Assembly (NCBI GenBank): GCA_015146655.1
Contig: VKHL01000150.1
Span: forward strand, 1 to 64,000
Length of the DNA stretch: 64,000 bases
From: Ochromonas danica
Taxonomy: Eukaryota > Sar > Chrysophyceae > Chromulinales > Chromulinaceae
Direction of reading: 5' to 3'
A model generated the notes under the pieces. That model did not search any database. It saw only the letters and a program-made list of their open reading frames with translations, and was not told where the DNA came from. Within the stretch, counting starts at the first letter, position 1. Every line of letters begins with the position of its first letter. Below, piece by piece: positions 34,168 to 45,228 of the stretch. A program made the position numbers and the translations under genes.

Positions 34168-35112
34168 TTATTGTTGATAGAAAAAGTTCAAGAGTGCCTT
34201 CTGCCAGAGGTGTGGATGTTCTAATGGCGCCAAGTGTCCAGCCTCAAGAGTCACGATGTCTCGACATGGCACCAGCTTGGCAAGTTCCACGCAAGAATAA
34301 TAAGGTGAAATACGATCTTCCGTCGCAGCAATAATCTGTGTAGGTGCTTTAACACGAGTCGCAGCAGGTGCTACAGAGAAAGCATCTTGACGATGACTCA
34401 AGCGGATTAAGTCAAACAGGCGATTGGCTTGATTGGAACAGGCAATAGCATCGACCAAAGCTGGGATTTCTTCGTGATGACGCTCTATAAAAGAGCTACT
34501 GTATCCATTTAATACAAATGCCCATCCGCACTCACGTAGATTGCCTCTCTCAGCAGCATCTTTCCAGGAGGTTAGAATGTGTTTGCCCAGGTAGGGCCGA
34601 TGAGGGCAGATTCCTGTCACAGAGAGCTTATCCACCAAATCAGGTCGATAAGCTGCAACAGAGAGAGCAATTCTTCCTCCAAAGCTAAAGCCTGCAAGGT
34701 GAACCTTCTTCAATCCCAAAGCCTCGACAAACTTGCTGACATCGTCTACCTGCTGCTCCATGGTCGCATACTCTGATAGTAGCTCTGTTCTACCTTGGCC
34801 TCTTAGCTCTGGCATGATAATACGATGTGAACGAGAGATGGATGTAATGTGTGTTGCGAATGAGTCAATAGTCATGGCCGTGCCCCCGAAGAAGACGATG
34901 GGCACCTCTCCTTCCGACCCCTTGCCTTCATCGACATAAACCATCTTCCTCTTGCTACCATGGTCATCAAGAAGCACAGTGCGAAGTTCATACGTGGTGC
35001 TGTTTTTCACAGCATGATTTGTCAAAGTTCGTGTGAATGGCTGCTGAGTGAGAGCTCGACAGAAAACATGTCTTTGCACAGCACGAAGTGATAATGATGA
35101 TGCCATCTTCAC
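34168..35112 (-). CDS. Alpha/beta hydrolase, possibly mitochondrial
   Basis: A 314-residue single-exon hydrolase of the alpha/beta fold. The oxyanion region is IVFFGGTAMT. The strand-4 motif MPELRGQGRTE is the family's DxxGxGxS position with Glu in place of Asp. The nucleophile elbow is GFSFGG (141-146) with Ser143. The acid is probably Asp266 in ATEDRISP, and the catalytic His is His293 in AGHLAPLEHP. The triad is complete, so an esterase, lipase or C-C hydrolase activity is likely, but the substrate cannot be read. The N-terminus (about residues 1-35) is rich in Arg, Ser, Thr and Gln with no acids, which fits a mitochondrial presequence. A second in-frame Met lies two codons downstream. It is divergent to the TFIIIC gene, 231 bp away. 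Confidence 0.85.
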   Translation of the reverse strand: MKMASSLSLRAVQRHVFCRALTQQPFTRTLTNHAVKNSTTYELRTVLLDDHGSKRKMVYVDEGKGSEGEVPIVFFGGTAMTIDSFATHITSISRSHRIIMPELRGQGRTELLSEYATMEQQVDDVSKFVEALGLKKVHLAGFSFGGRIALSVAAYRPDLVDKLSVTGICPHRPYLGKHILTSWKDAAERGNLRECGWAFVLNGYSSSFIERHHEEIPALVDAIACSNQANRLFDLIRLSHRQDAFSVAPAATRVKAPTQIIAATEDRISPYYSCVELAKLVPCRDIVTLEAGHLAPLEHPHLWQKALLNFFYQQ

Positions 35113-35343
35113 ACACAGGTAAGAATGAATATGATTGTGTGAATTATCATCAGAACAGAATATGGAGGTGGATGCTCAACATTGATCAGAAGGAGAAGAT
35201 CAAGGTGGGCGGAACTAGTCCAGAACTCAATCAACTCCTTTCATCAACAAGGCAGAGATCGAGATCAAACACTCCCAGATTCCAGATTTGGAGATTTGGG
35301 TTCCATCCAGGTCAGTGATGTGATCTTCAGTCAGTCAAAGAGA

Positions 35344-37374
35344 ATGACAGATCAGGTGGTTGTTGATCCATCCCTCCATCCACGACTGCATTGTATCATT
35401 CTACCTTGCTTTATTCGTTCTTCTGAATCAGCTTTAGCTAGTCTAGGAGGTGAAGAACGAGTTAAAAGCTCTTTGGCGGACAACTTACAATTCCGTTTAC
35501 CAGGCACGTTCCCACATTCTCAACTTACAAGCAGTGAGACTGCGAAGAAGGGCATTCTGCTCTCTGTTCGAAGAAAGAAGAACAGCAGTGGTCCTGTGGA
35601 GACTAAAGTGATAGGGATTGTGGAACGTGCGCAGAGCTTTCCTTCCCCTTTTGACTATCAGGTGAGACTCCTTCCTAACCTTGCTCTACTGAGGAGAGAG
35701 TGTGTGATTGTGACGTTCTCCTGTTGCCTATGAGGGTAGTTTGTTCCTAGGGGAAGAGACTTGAAAGAGTATCGAGAACAATGTGATGAGGCCACTGCAT
35801 CGACTGCCCCACGACGTCATCAACTGCTAGAAGTGCTTCCCAGCTCTTTCACTCGATTAGAATATACGAAAAGAGCACAGTTTCTTTCGTATATATATGG
35901 CAACAAAAGGAAGAAGATGCGTGTCCCCTCCGCGGTGGCAGGCAGTGGAGGAGGGAGAGGAGGGGAGGAAGAGCAAGAAGAAGATGGAGGCTCTGCTAGC
36001 AATGCATCCTCCAACAGTGATGATGATGAGAATGATAACGAGGATGATGACGACAGTATATCAGGTGCTCAGAATCATCGTCTACGCAAACGCACTTATA
36101 ATGTAGTGGAAGTCATCCGCTATCTCGACCCCATCCCCACAGGCCACAGAGAAGGTCGCTGTCCTGAGCGCTGGTTGAATCGTCCCTCTGATTTTAGAGG
36201 CTTGGTCCTAATAGACAAACTCAAAGCTCTGTTTGAGATCATTCCTATTTTGTCTAAAGTACAGATCATTGATCTCTTCGGATTGAAGCATCGTCTTAAC
36301 CTGTTCAAAGATTGTCTGCCGTTTGCTGCTTATACCTACAGCAATGGACCTTTTGCTCATCTATATATCCGTTTTGGATATGATCCTTTGCGTGACGGAA
36401 ATAGTTGGATCTACCAGACGATTCATTGCAAGCTGTCGCGTGACTTCATACAAGAAGTCTCCAAGAAGTGAGTCTTGCCTTTTTCCTGTCCGAACCCTGT
36501 TAATTGACTTACAAACTTAATATATAATGGATATACTAGGCTTGCTAATCATGTTGGGGTGGAGAAATGTCAGCGTCGTTGTCTGGATCTTGATCGTCTC
36601 TGCCTCACGGAGGCACCGACAGAATTCGTTCATTCCTTCATCTCTAAAGGAGTCAACGCTCGTTTGCCCATTTCATGGTGTGGGTATGTGCTGAAATATC
36701 AAGTGGCATTTCAGTTGGCAACAATTCAAGATCCTGAAGCTTTGGCGACTTTGGCTAGATTGGAACGCGGTAGACAATGTCATGGATTCACTGGGTGGCT
36801 TTCCGCTGAGAGTGTTGATCGTCTGCGCACATATATCGTTCAACTTCTCAACAGACGTGTGGCAAAGGCGTTGACCGTAGCTGATTTCCCTATTGAAAGT
36901 TCCATTGATACTGCAAACAAATCTGTTGATCTCGATCAACGCCTACAGCTCATTCAAAGCTATCTTGACCTTCCCAATGAAACTGATGCAGCACATATAC
37001 TGGAAGTTCTTCCTGCCTCAGTGCACTCTTTCTTATACTGGATGAAGCGTTATCGCCAATTAGTGAAAGACAATCCTGTTCGATCTGCCAGTGACCCATT
37101 AGAGATGGCTAAAAACCATTATGTCTACCACTCAATACCTATGCAAGAGCTTCGCTTTCCAAGTTCCACATTAAATGGTGGTGACGAAGAGAGTAGATTG
37201 GTTACTACTAGCCAGACAAAGAGCCGCGCAAGACGAAGCAACCCTTCTGTCCCAACCTTCTCTATGCAGTCTCAGGCATTGCCTCTTGCAGCAGAATCAA
37301 CAAATCCAACAGACATTGCAGCTTTCAGCATATTCGAGAATCCCGACACAAGCGATAGTGAGGCAGAATGGTAA
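35344..37374 (+). CDS. Transcription factor IIIC subunit 5 (tau95/GTF3C5)
   Basis: Three exons, 35344-35661, 35740-36467 and 36540-37374, give 626 residues. It is a subunit of TFIIIC, which binds the A box of tRNA genes and recruits TFIIIB for RNA polymerase III. The N-terminal part has SALASLGGEERV and LQFRLPG, then GIVERAQSFPSPFDYQ, matching the family's dimerisation segment. LEVLPSSFTRLEY corresponds to the PPxxFSR segment. A Glu/Asp-rich linker lies at about 179-211. The core DNA-binding region has CPERWLNRPSDF, FAAYTYSNGPFAHLYIRFGYDP (RFGYDP at 317-322) and a W-x-YQ follow-up. The acceptor of intron 1 is GGGTAG|TTT at 35739/35740; the later CTAG gives a wrong phase. The C-terminal third is less conserved-looking. 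A firm assignment. Confidence 0.88.
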
Positions 37375-37636
37375 TCAATAGCGATAGTTTCGACGACTGT
37401 TATCTTTAATTTATATTTCTCGTGCTGCTCTACATTGTCTGAGATTTCTGACATGAGAACATGAAAAACAAAGCTCCCCTTCCACAACAAGATAAACATG
37501 CAAACCATCGATACCAAACCAAAGGCAGTTGAAATATAATAAGAAATGTCAAATCTACTTCTGATCTACGGCATAGAAGGAAAAGCAAGAAATACCCACT
37601 GTTTAACCAACTCAAAATTGCCGCTGAGTAACTGAC

Positions 37637-38746
37637 TTAAATGAAGTCAGGGACTTCAGGTACAGCCCAATAGGCTCTGCCAGGGTTGTAGCGACCACCA
37701 CGGACAATGCGGAAGAAGCCATGCTCTCCCCAATAGGTGCCCCAGCTGTTGCGGCCAATCCAATAGTCAGTGCCATTCTCGCTTCCCCAGCCATTGAGCT
37801 GGATAGCATGGTTGGTGACCTTATTGTTGCAAGTATCGTACATGTTGATGCCACCCGTGTAGGTTTCCAGGCAGTTTGCATTGATGTAAGCAGAGACTGG
37901 ACCACGAGCGTAGATTTCAGCCATGATGTTCTCATCTCCGTGGACAGAGCCATATTCAGAGACTTTGATCACAGGATAATTCGTGATAGCGTCTACAAGA
38001 AACCAACGATAAAATACTGGTAACATAACTAGGTAAGGAATAGAACTTACAGCATCCAGTGTTAGGATCGCAGTTCATGCAGGTGTTGATGGCAGAGCAC
38101 TGTACCAGGCAAGACAAACCATAAATTACTATCAGTGCCAGACATAAAGTAAAGCGGTGACCCAATATTACCTCCATATTCTTGGCTTGATACTGCTGGC
38201 AAGTAACATCAGGAATACCATTCTTATAGACGTACTCATTGGCAGCGTTGGAGTCGCCTCCATTGCAATCGCCAGCATTGCCGCAGTTGATCAGCGCCTG
38301 GACAGAAGGAATGACATCTCTCTGAGTTCCTGCACAGTTCATCAATATGATAGTGAGTAATAATAATACAAGAATAAAAAAAGGATAAGAAGTCACTAAC
38401 CATTGGTGGCAATTTTAATACGATCACCAATGGAAGAGAAGGCAGCATGAGCCCAGCAAGAACCACTACAGTCGAATAGTATAACATTAGAATCATTTTG
38501 AGAAGGATAAAATAGGAGAGTTTACCAGTAGGTAGGGATGTGTTGGTTGAGGTCAGTGGTGAGAAGACCCAGTGGGCGATAGTCCCAAGCAGCAGGCAGC
38601 TCACTGCTCTTCTTATAGTTAACACGAGTCTTGATCACCTCTCCGATCTTCTCATCCCCAACTAAGACCAGCTCATTGCGAACTTCAGCGAAAGTGAAGA
38701 CCGCAGAAAAGGCAACCAAGGCGATAAAGAAAAGAGGAGCGATCAT
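37637..38746 (-). CDS. Cathepsin Z (cathepsin X) cysteine protease
   Basis: Five exons: 38746-38526, 38465-38401, 38329-38172, 38099-38051 and 37992-37637, giving 282 residues, with introns of 58-71 nt. It is a papain-family lysosomal carboxypeptidase. A signal peptide ([17 protein letters not shown]) is followed by a short propeptide, then [11 protein letters not shown] and NQHIPTYCGSCWAHA. The HIP mini-loop before the catalytic Cys77 is diagnostic for cathepsin Z. Gln68 forms the oxyanion hole, His226 lies in [12 protein letters not shown] and Asn246 in [13 protein letters not shown]. The [10 protein letters not shown] block and [11 protein letters not shown] fit the family's disulfides. 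All catalytic residues are intact. The frame is open upstream, but the Met at 38746 places the signal peptide correctly. It is the most intron-dense gene of the window and is divergent to a coiled-coil gene, 250 bp away. Confidence 0.93.
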
Positions 38747-38996
38747 TGCTGCTGCTGTCAATCTGATTTTGTTCTGAGGATAGACAGGAAGAGGGAGTGA
38801 AGAAAGGCCAAATATCGAACTTATAACTCTGAACTTTTTAGGTGTGTGGTGGTTGGGGTTGGGAGTTGTTGGGGGTTTAACTTCCCTTGAACGTGTTTTT
38901 TGAGCCGTTGGGCTGTTGAGTGTTGAGTGGGATTTGTTTTCATACGATACCAAAACATTTCAATTACTATCTACAAGTATTAGATTTTAGATTGAG

Positions 38997-41736
38997 ATGT
39001 TGGGCATAGATGAGTTAATCAATGAAAGTCATTGGAGAAATGTACAAGATCCTGTACGACAAGCTTTCATGATGGTAGATAAGATATTGAAAGAACAAGA
39101 TCACATGATTCGAGCACTTTCTCAGAAATGCAATGAATTCGTCACTGTGGATCAAGCCAACCTTATGATACGAAATCAAGCTGATCACTTGTATTCTAAA
39201 TCAGAAGCCTCTCATTTAATTTATCAGCTGGACAATAAAGTGAGTCAGCAGCAATACTGCCAGGTGGAGAGAAAGCTGGACGAGGTAAACAATACACAAC
39301 ACACAACATATTGGTCACCACACTACACTACACTGTGTGGCTTATTGCTAACCTCACCCATCCACTGTTTTAGGTTATTCGATCGAAGGAGACGCTGCAG
39401 TTGCAGGTTGCTTCCCAAGAGAAGACAATCACAGAATTGACTGCCCAGCTGGCACAATGCAATGCAGACCTCCACCAGTTGAACGCTCCTAACTATGGAA
39501 ATGTCTTTGGATATGTAGATCATCATCTAGACAAGCTATCCAGAGATATTGATAACAAACTCCTTGTCAAAGCTGATAAAAGGGAAATGGAAACTGCCTT
39601 TCCACAGCGTTTGGAAGATCTTTATCGCGATCTGTACGGCAAAATACAAGATTTAAAACTAGAAATGGCTCAAACCGCTTCCAAAACTGATCTTATTCAG
39701 ATGGATAATAATAAAGCAGATGTAGCTGTTGTGAAAGATCTCAAAGTCGCCATATTGGAGCGGATCAACAAGCAAGACATGCATCAAGGCCTGGTCAGTC
39801 ATATGCAGCCAATAGCAGACACCATTGCTGCTTTAGAAAAGCAACTGCTATCAATAGAGATGTCCTATAAGAGAAGTGCTGATGAACTGTCTGATCGTCT
39901 GCATGTCATGCAAGCTGTGCATGAGGAAATAACAAATAGCAATCTGCTTACAGTAATTCGCAAGCATCCATCTGGAGACTTTATGAACAGTCTGAGCAGT
40001 GATCACATATCAACAGTGGTTCAAACTCTACTGCAAGAGAGACATCTATGGGATATCACACCAACTAGCTTACAGACTATGATTGCAGCACAGATGGAAA
40101 CTGTTTTCAAGCAAGTTTCCATTCTTTGTGAGTCCCTCCGATTAGAAATGACTTCTTCCTTCAGGGAAGAGATTCAACTTGGCAGGGCCAATATTGAGGC
40201 CAAAGCTGACGAAGCGGTGGCTGCTAGTCGACACGCAATGTAAGCATCATCATCACCACATGTACTGTAGCTATCCAGTGCGTGTCTCACAATCGCCTGC
40301 TGTCTACCACAGGGAGAAACTATCGCATACCAGGAAAGCTCTAAAAGAGTTGGCTCAGAATGCAGCAAAGGAATTGAGTAAGAAGGTGGACAGCAAGGAT
40401 GCCCAGCCTCTGTTCAAACTCCTTCAATCCTCTGCCACTGCTCCGTCTTATCAAAAAGCAGCAGAAGTAGCGAGATCACCCAGTCCCGAGAAGAAAGCGG
40501 ATGAGTTCGACCTGCTCATGTCTGATTTAAGGAGAAGCAATGGTCAGTTTGGTGGCAGCAATAGTCGAGGTCGGTCTGATAGAAGACACAGAGGAGCGAC
40601 TGGCCGTGGTGGTGGTGGAGATGTGAAGTACGATAGTTGGGATGAAGAGCGCAAGACAAGTGGATCATCGCGAACACGCTCATCGTCTCCTTCACCACCA
40701 AGACAAAAGAATAAGGAAGGAGATTCTAGTGAGCTTTCTAGAGGAGTAGAAGCATTACAAAAGGAAATGGCAGTAGTTCAGAGGAAGATCGATGACATTT
40801 ATCTCAAAGCTACTAAAGGAGTGCTTGAAAACATGAACATTGGTGAGCAACGCATCCTAGACAAAGAAATGGAAAAGATTGATTGGCGCTTAGCGTTGGG
40901 TGAGGTTTCGATGAATTTGAGACGAGAGATGGCAGACAAGATCTCCCGGGAAGAAGTGTTAACGGCTTTGCAAAGTGAATATGCGGCATTGGAGAAGAGA
41001 ATGCAGGTAGGTTAGCATGACGTTACTTCTATTTTGCTTTATATCTACTGTACCTGCAGTACCTACATACTGTAGCTGACTAATTGCTCTAACTGTTTCG
41101 TGTAATTATGGTGTGATTATGGTGAAGATGTCTGAGAAAGCGATAGAAGGCAGTGCTAAGCAACAAGAGGTGACGAAAGTGGAAAATGATCTCATCTCTT
41201 TGAAGCAGAGAATATCTGGTGAATTGATAGGCGCCAGGTTTTTATGGACGTCAGGACATCTGGTTACTGACTATACTGTTGGAGGACCCGTTGGTCTGTC
41301 TTTTCAAAATGATCCTGGCAGAGTGGGTGGTCTCATTCCATGGGATGTACAAGTCATCAACTCAGCGATTAATAACTACATATGGAAGAAAGGTACCAAT
41401 CAGATTGTAGTGCGAGTGCCAGGGTTATATCGATTGTCAATATTCATCTTTACTACTGAGAGACCAACAATTCAATTGTATCTCAATGATGAGCCTTTGA
41501 TCACATGTACGCCTTGTCCACCATCGTCATCTCCCTCTTCAACTCCTTTGACGCCTTCCAGCCAACCCTTCATCTCTAGTGGTCCAATGATAATACAGAA
41601 GTTAGCACATAGTATTGGAGAGGCAACAAGTGTTGGATTAGAAGAGTATATTTCCTTGCCGCCAGATGCACGTATTAAAGTCTTCTTTGGAAGTAGAACA
41701 CCTGCCCAAGGATTTATGGGATTACTGAAATTGTAG
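38997..41736 (+). CDS. Coiled-coil protein with C-terminal beta-sandwich-like domain
   Basis: Four exons, 38997-39284, 39374-40239, 40313-41006 and 41128-41736, give 818 residues. Coiled coils run over most of residues 20-400 and 530-660. The linker at about 420-520 is rich in Ser, Arg and Gly. The last 180 residues are different: GARFLWTSGHL, then GLIPWDVQVINSAINN and IVVRVPGLYRLSIFIFTTE, then TIQLYLNDEPLI. This short-strand pattern looks like a C1q/TNF-type jelly roll placed after a coiled-coil stalk. Similar stalk-plus-sandwich proteins occur in cilia, so a flagellar or basal-body role is plausible but not shown. The last acceptor (GGTGAAG|ATG) has a weak pyrimidine tract. I do not recognise a named orthologue. 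Confidence 0.7.
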
Positions 41737-41959
41737 GGTGGGTTAGCATGTTACCATGCAGTTGTTGTAAGTCTTACAAGTATTTTACACAAATCTCTAT
41801 GTATACACAATAAATTAAGTAATTCCTTAATTCGAATACCGCTATGCACCTCCTCGCTTCTCAACCCCGTCGATGACTTCTTGTTGTTGTCAGAACATCA
41901 CAACAACAACAAAGAAGAAGAAGAAGGAGTCCTCATCTACTGTACTATAATCCCTAACC

Positions 41960-43281
41960 ATGGCTGCTCGAATAAGACAAGGTGTGAAGACACTGCGACT
42001 AAGTGATGGTCTCCATCTTGCCTATCAGGAATGGGGTGTCAACCATACCAAGAAGGTGGTCGCTCTTCATGGGTGGTTGGATAATTCTAACACTTATCAA
42101 TTCCTAGGACCATATCTAGCCGAGCGTGGATATCATGTACTAGCGATCGATCATGTTGGTCATGGTCTCTCAGATCATCTTGGCTCGGGTGCTTCGTATA
42201 GTATCTCCAAGTCCATGTCTTGTGTGAATGACTTCATCTATGCCTTAGGATGGCCTAAATTTCATCTTATGGGTCATTCCATGGGTGCTAGTATCAGTAT
42301 GATGTATGCTGCTACTATGCATGAGTTTGTTGACAAGCTGGTCTTGATTGAGGTATGTAGCCTACCGTACAATACAATAGATGACTGATTGACTGACTAG
42401 CCAGCCATCCTACGCTAACTAACACTCACCTTTCCTCTATCTAATGGTTGTAGGGGTTTGGACCAGTGACTGAGCTTTCTGAAGATGCCTCACATAATCT
42501 GCGCAAGGCATTGGATTCAGAGCGTCGCATGCGCTTGAAAGCAAATCCTCCAAAGCTCTATTCGACTTTCTCTGACGCCATCTCAGCTCGAGTGAATGTT
42601 GTCTCCACATATCCCGGTACACAATATTTGTCGCGAGAGGCTGCCAAGATCTTAGTTGCAAGGTTTGTGAAGGTTTCTATTCAACTTTCATTGTCAAACA
42701 ATAATAACAAATTGATTGTTTTTGAATGTTCTCCATTAGAGGAACCAAAGTAGCTAACGAGGATGGAAGCTCTCCTTATAAAGACATAGAGCATGAGAAT
42801 ACTGGCCCTGTGACCTTCCGCCATGACAAGCGATTAGTATTGCCCAGCTATCTCTACCACTCGGACGAGCAGGTTCTGTCATATGCTGCGGCCATCACCT
42901 CCCCCACACTTCTGATTGTTGGCAGTAAGTGATAGTGGTCTAACAACTCATATTCTTCAAGACCTTGTCTTACTACCGACATGTTGGTTGAGCAGAACAT
43001 GGCTGGCCTTTGGAGGATTTCCGCTATAAGGCTCGTAAGAATGTCATGGATCGCAAGGTAATAAATGCTGTGCTACAGAAGTAGACTATTTCACTCTTAC
43101 CCACTTGACCATCCTTGCTCAGGGCTTGCTGACGGTGGCGGAACAAGAGGGATCTCATCACTTGCATCTTGACCCGATTGAGCGTGACATTGCTGCACAG
43201 CACATCGTCACCTTTCTCGATCACCCTGCTGAGGTCGTCTCGGTAGGTGCCAAGGTATCCAAGGGAAGAATTGAGATGTAA
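41960..43281 (+). CDS. SERHL-like serine hydrolase
   Basis: Five exons: 41960-42352, 42454-42662, 42740-42924, 42993-43057 and 43123-43281, giving 336 residues of alpha/beta hydrolase fold. Near the start is VVALHGWLDNSNTYQFLGPYL, the HGWLDN oxyanion motif of serine-hydrolase-like (SERHL) proteins, then AIDHVGHGLSDH and the nucleophile elbow GHSMGA (105-110, Ser107). Exon 4 gives EHGWPLEDFRYKARKN, and exon 5 has a GSHHLHLD block carrying the likely catalytic His. The intron 3 acceptor is TTGAG|CAGAAC at 42992/42993; the CAG three bases later leads to a wrong phase. SERHL enzymes may act in peroxisomes, but no C-terminal targeting tripeptide is clear (it ends RIEM). It follows the coiled-coil gene on the same strand, 220 bp apart. 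Confidence 0.85.
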
Positions 43282-43530
43282 ACTAGAGAAATAGCGTTTC
43301 CTTGATGTTGTGGTCGATGCTATTTATTGACTAGTATTATTGCCACATTGCTGTAGTATGGTAAGGGTAAGACAATTCTAACCACCACCACCGACCTCCA
43401 TGTAAGCTGAACTAAAGCTAAAGTCCATGTGGGTATACCTCAGAGTGCCAGAGTTTGAAGATCTGGCTTCCACCTGATCGTTGGAACTGCACTGTAATGA
43501 TCTGCTGTCTTATTTATTGATTTGTCTAGC

Positions 43531-44907
43531 ATGTCGCACAGTAGTCCTGTAGCTCTTAGTCTATCAGCTCTAGAGGTTCCAAAGTTAGCCTCGCCTAGAC
43601 CATGGAGGATCAAAGAGGACAGCAATGAGACCCCCTCAGCCATCCCCAAGCCTATCCCAAACAATCACAATCTTGGTCACAATCTTGGTCACAATGACAG
43701 TCTCATTGGTCGTTCTTCAGTGGTGGATGCTATGAAAGAGGATGAGACACTAGCTCGCCTTCCTCCTCGGCCCTTCCCTCAAGTCCTCATCCCTACCATC
43801 AGCCAATTGCCCCGCACCCTTTCCGCCGCACCGCCTCCCTCTGCCTTGTCTTTGAAATACGTGGCACATGAAGAGGTTCGATCTCTCTTGATGAGAGAGA
43901 GTGAGACCAAGAGTCATCCCTCCCAGACCTCTGCCCCCACTGTAGAGGGAGAGCGAAGCGTAAGTCAAAACCAATACAATGCCTTGGACCACCTCAGAAG
44001 TCAAATCGAACAACTTGAATATGATTTACGTCAACAAAAGCAGCATTATGAGTCACTTCTTATCTCCAAAGAAGAGCAGTATCATGCTCTTCTAAGTGAG
44101 AAAGAAGCACGACAACAAGAGCTACAGACTCGCTTAGAGAGTGAGCAGATGGTATGGAGACAACAACTGCATGACAAAGACAGACATTACGTGGACCTGC
44201 TCACTAACCAAGAGCGATCATATGAAGAGAAACTAAGACAAGAAAGTCAAATTCATCGTGAACGATGGGAAAGTTTTCAAGCACAATTAAGTCAAGAGAA
44301 AGATCTTCAACAACTTGCCATACAAGCACGATTAGAAGCAAAAGAAGAAGAAGTGAAACAATCCTATGAGAAGAAATTACGTAAGATGGAGAAGTTAGTC
44401 CAACAGACAATAGAGAAATATCATGAAAAAGAGTTAATAATTGAAGGTAATATAGAAGAATCACGTAGAGAAGTGAAGACATTGAAAGAAACAATTGAAT
44501 TAAAAGAAAAGCATTATAAAGAACATCTCTATTTCCAAGATAAACGATTATTAGAGATACAACATCATATTGATCATACTGATTATTATGTTAAACTAGC
44601 AGAGAAATGGCAATCTACAGCAAAAGATTTGGCAAGTTATGTCATTCGTACATGTGCTACAGTGGGGGAGTTACCTTATGACTTCCTGGCTATGCAACCT
44701 CGTGGAGATATACTAGCTCGTGATGTCTTTGCAGACCCCATGGCAAGAGATTATGATACAAGAGATAAATATGTCAAGTTCACTCGCAGTGAACATGTTG
44801 CTGTTTGTAAAGCTCAATTGATTCGTGCTTTGAGATTGAGTAAGATGATTCATGAACGAATTAAAGCAGACAATGTCATGCCTTCTTCTCCCAAAGTAGT
44901 AGCATGA
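43531..44907 (+). CDS. Glu/Gln-rich coiled-coil protein
   Basis: A 458-residue single-exon protein. The first 150 residues are Ser/Pro-rich and probably disordered, with a short direct repeat NLGHNLGHN. From about residue 155 to 350 runs one long coiled coil with heptads rich in Gln, Glu and Lys, including repeated HYxxLLxxxEE-like units. The C-terminal 100 residues are more structured: YYVKLAEKWQSTAKDLASYV, FLAMQPRGDILARDVF and KFTRSEHVAVCKAQLI. No known family is recognised. In an organism with other flagellar-type coiled-coil proteins it may be a centrosomal or axonemal component, but the sequence alone does not show this. The start is the ATG at 43531. Confidence 0.7.
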   Translation: MSHSSPVALSLSALEVPKLASPRPWRIKEDSNETPSAIPKPIPNNHNLGHNLGHNDSLIGRSSVVDAMKEDETLARLPPRPFPQVLIPTISQLPRTLSAAPPPSALSLKYVAHEEVRSLLMRESETKSHPSQTSAPTVEGERSVSQNQYNALDHLRSQIEQLEYDLRQQKQHYESLLISKEEQYHALLSEKEARQQELQTRLESEQMVWRQQLHDKDRHYVDLLTNQERSYEEKLRQESQIHRERWESFQAQLSQEKDLQQLAIQARLEAKEEEVKQSYEKKLRKMEKLVQQTIEKYHEKELIIEGNIEESRREVKTLKETIELKEKHYKEHLYFQDKRLLEIQHHIDHTDYYVKLAEKWQSTAKDLASYVIRTCATVGELPYDFLAMQPRGDILARDVFADPMARDYDTRDKYVKFTRSEHVAVCKAQLIRALRLSKMIHERIKADNVMPSSPKVVA

Positions 44908-45228
44908 GCAAAGGCTGGTTAGTTAGTTACAGTATTATTGACACAAACAACAACAAGTAGTATATATTGCTGTACGCAGCAAGGAAGAGCAAAGTGCAGT
45001 ATGACCTGCCCTCTGCTGCTAGCTAGGGTAGTATCTATACAGTTAGTTGACTATACACAAAACAACATCATATGATTGCCACACAAATAAGGTATTCGGC
45101 TTGGCTTGCCGGCTTGAGCGGCTTGAGTCACGCTCACAACCGTCATATCCAGTACAGACATTGCATGCATTGCAAACCAAATAGCGAGAGAATTAGTGTG
45201 TAAGATATGTACAGAAATAGATCACATG
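44908..45228. other. Convergent 3' spacer
   Basis: Between the coiled-coil gene and PIG-Q. It contains a GGCTTGGCTTGCCGGCTTGAGCGG run near 45098-45122. No gene is supported. Confidence 0.6.
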
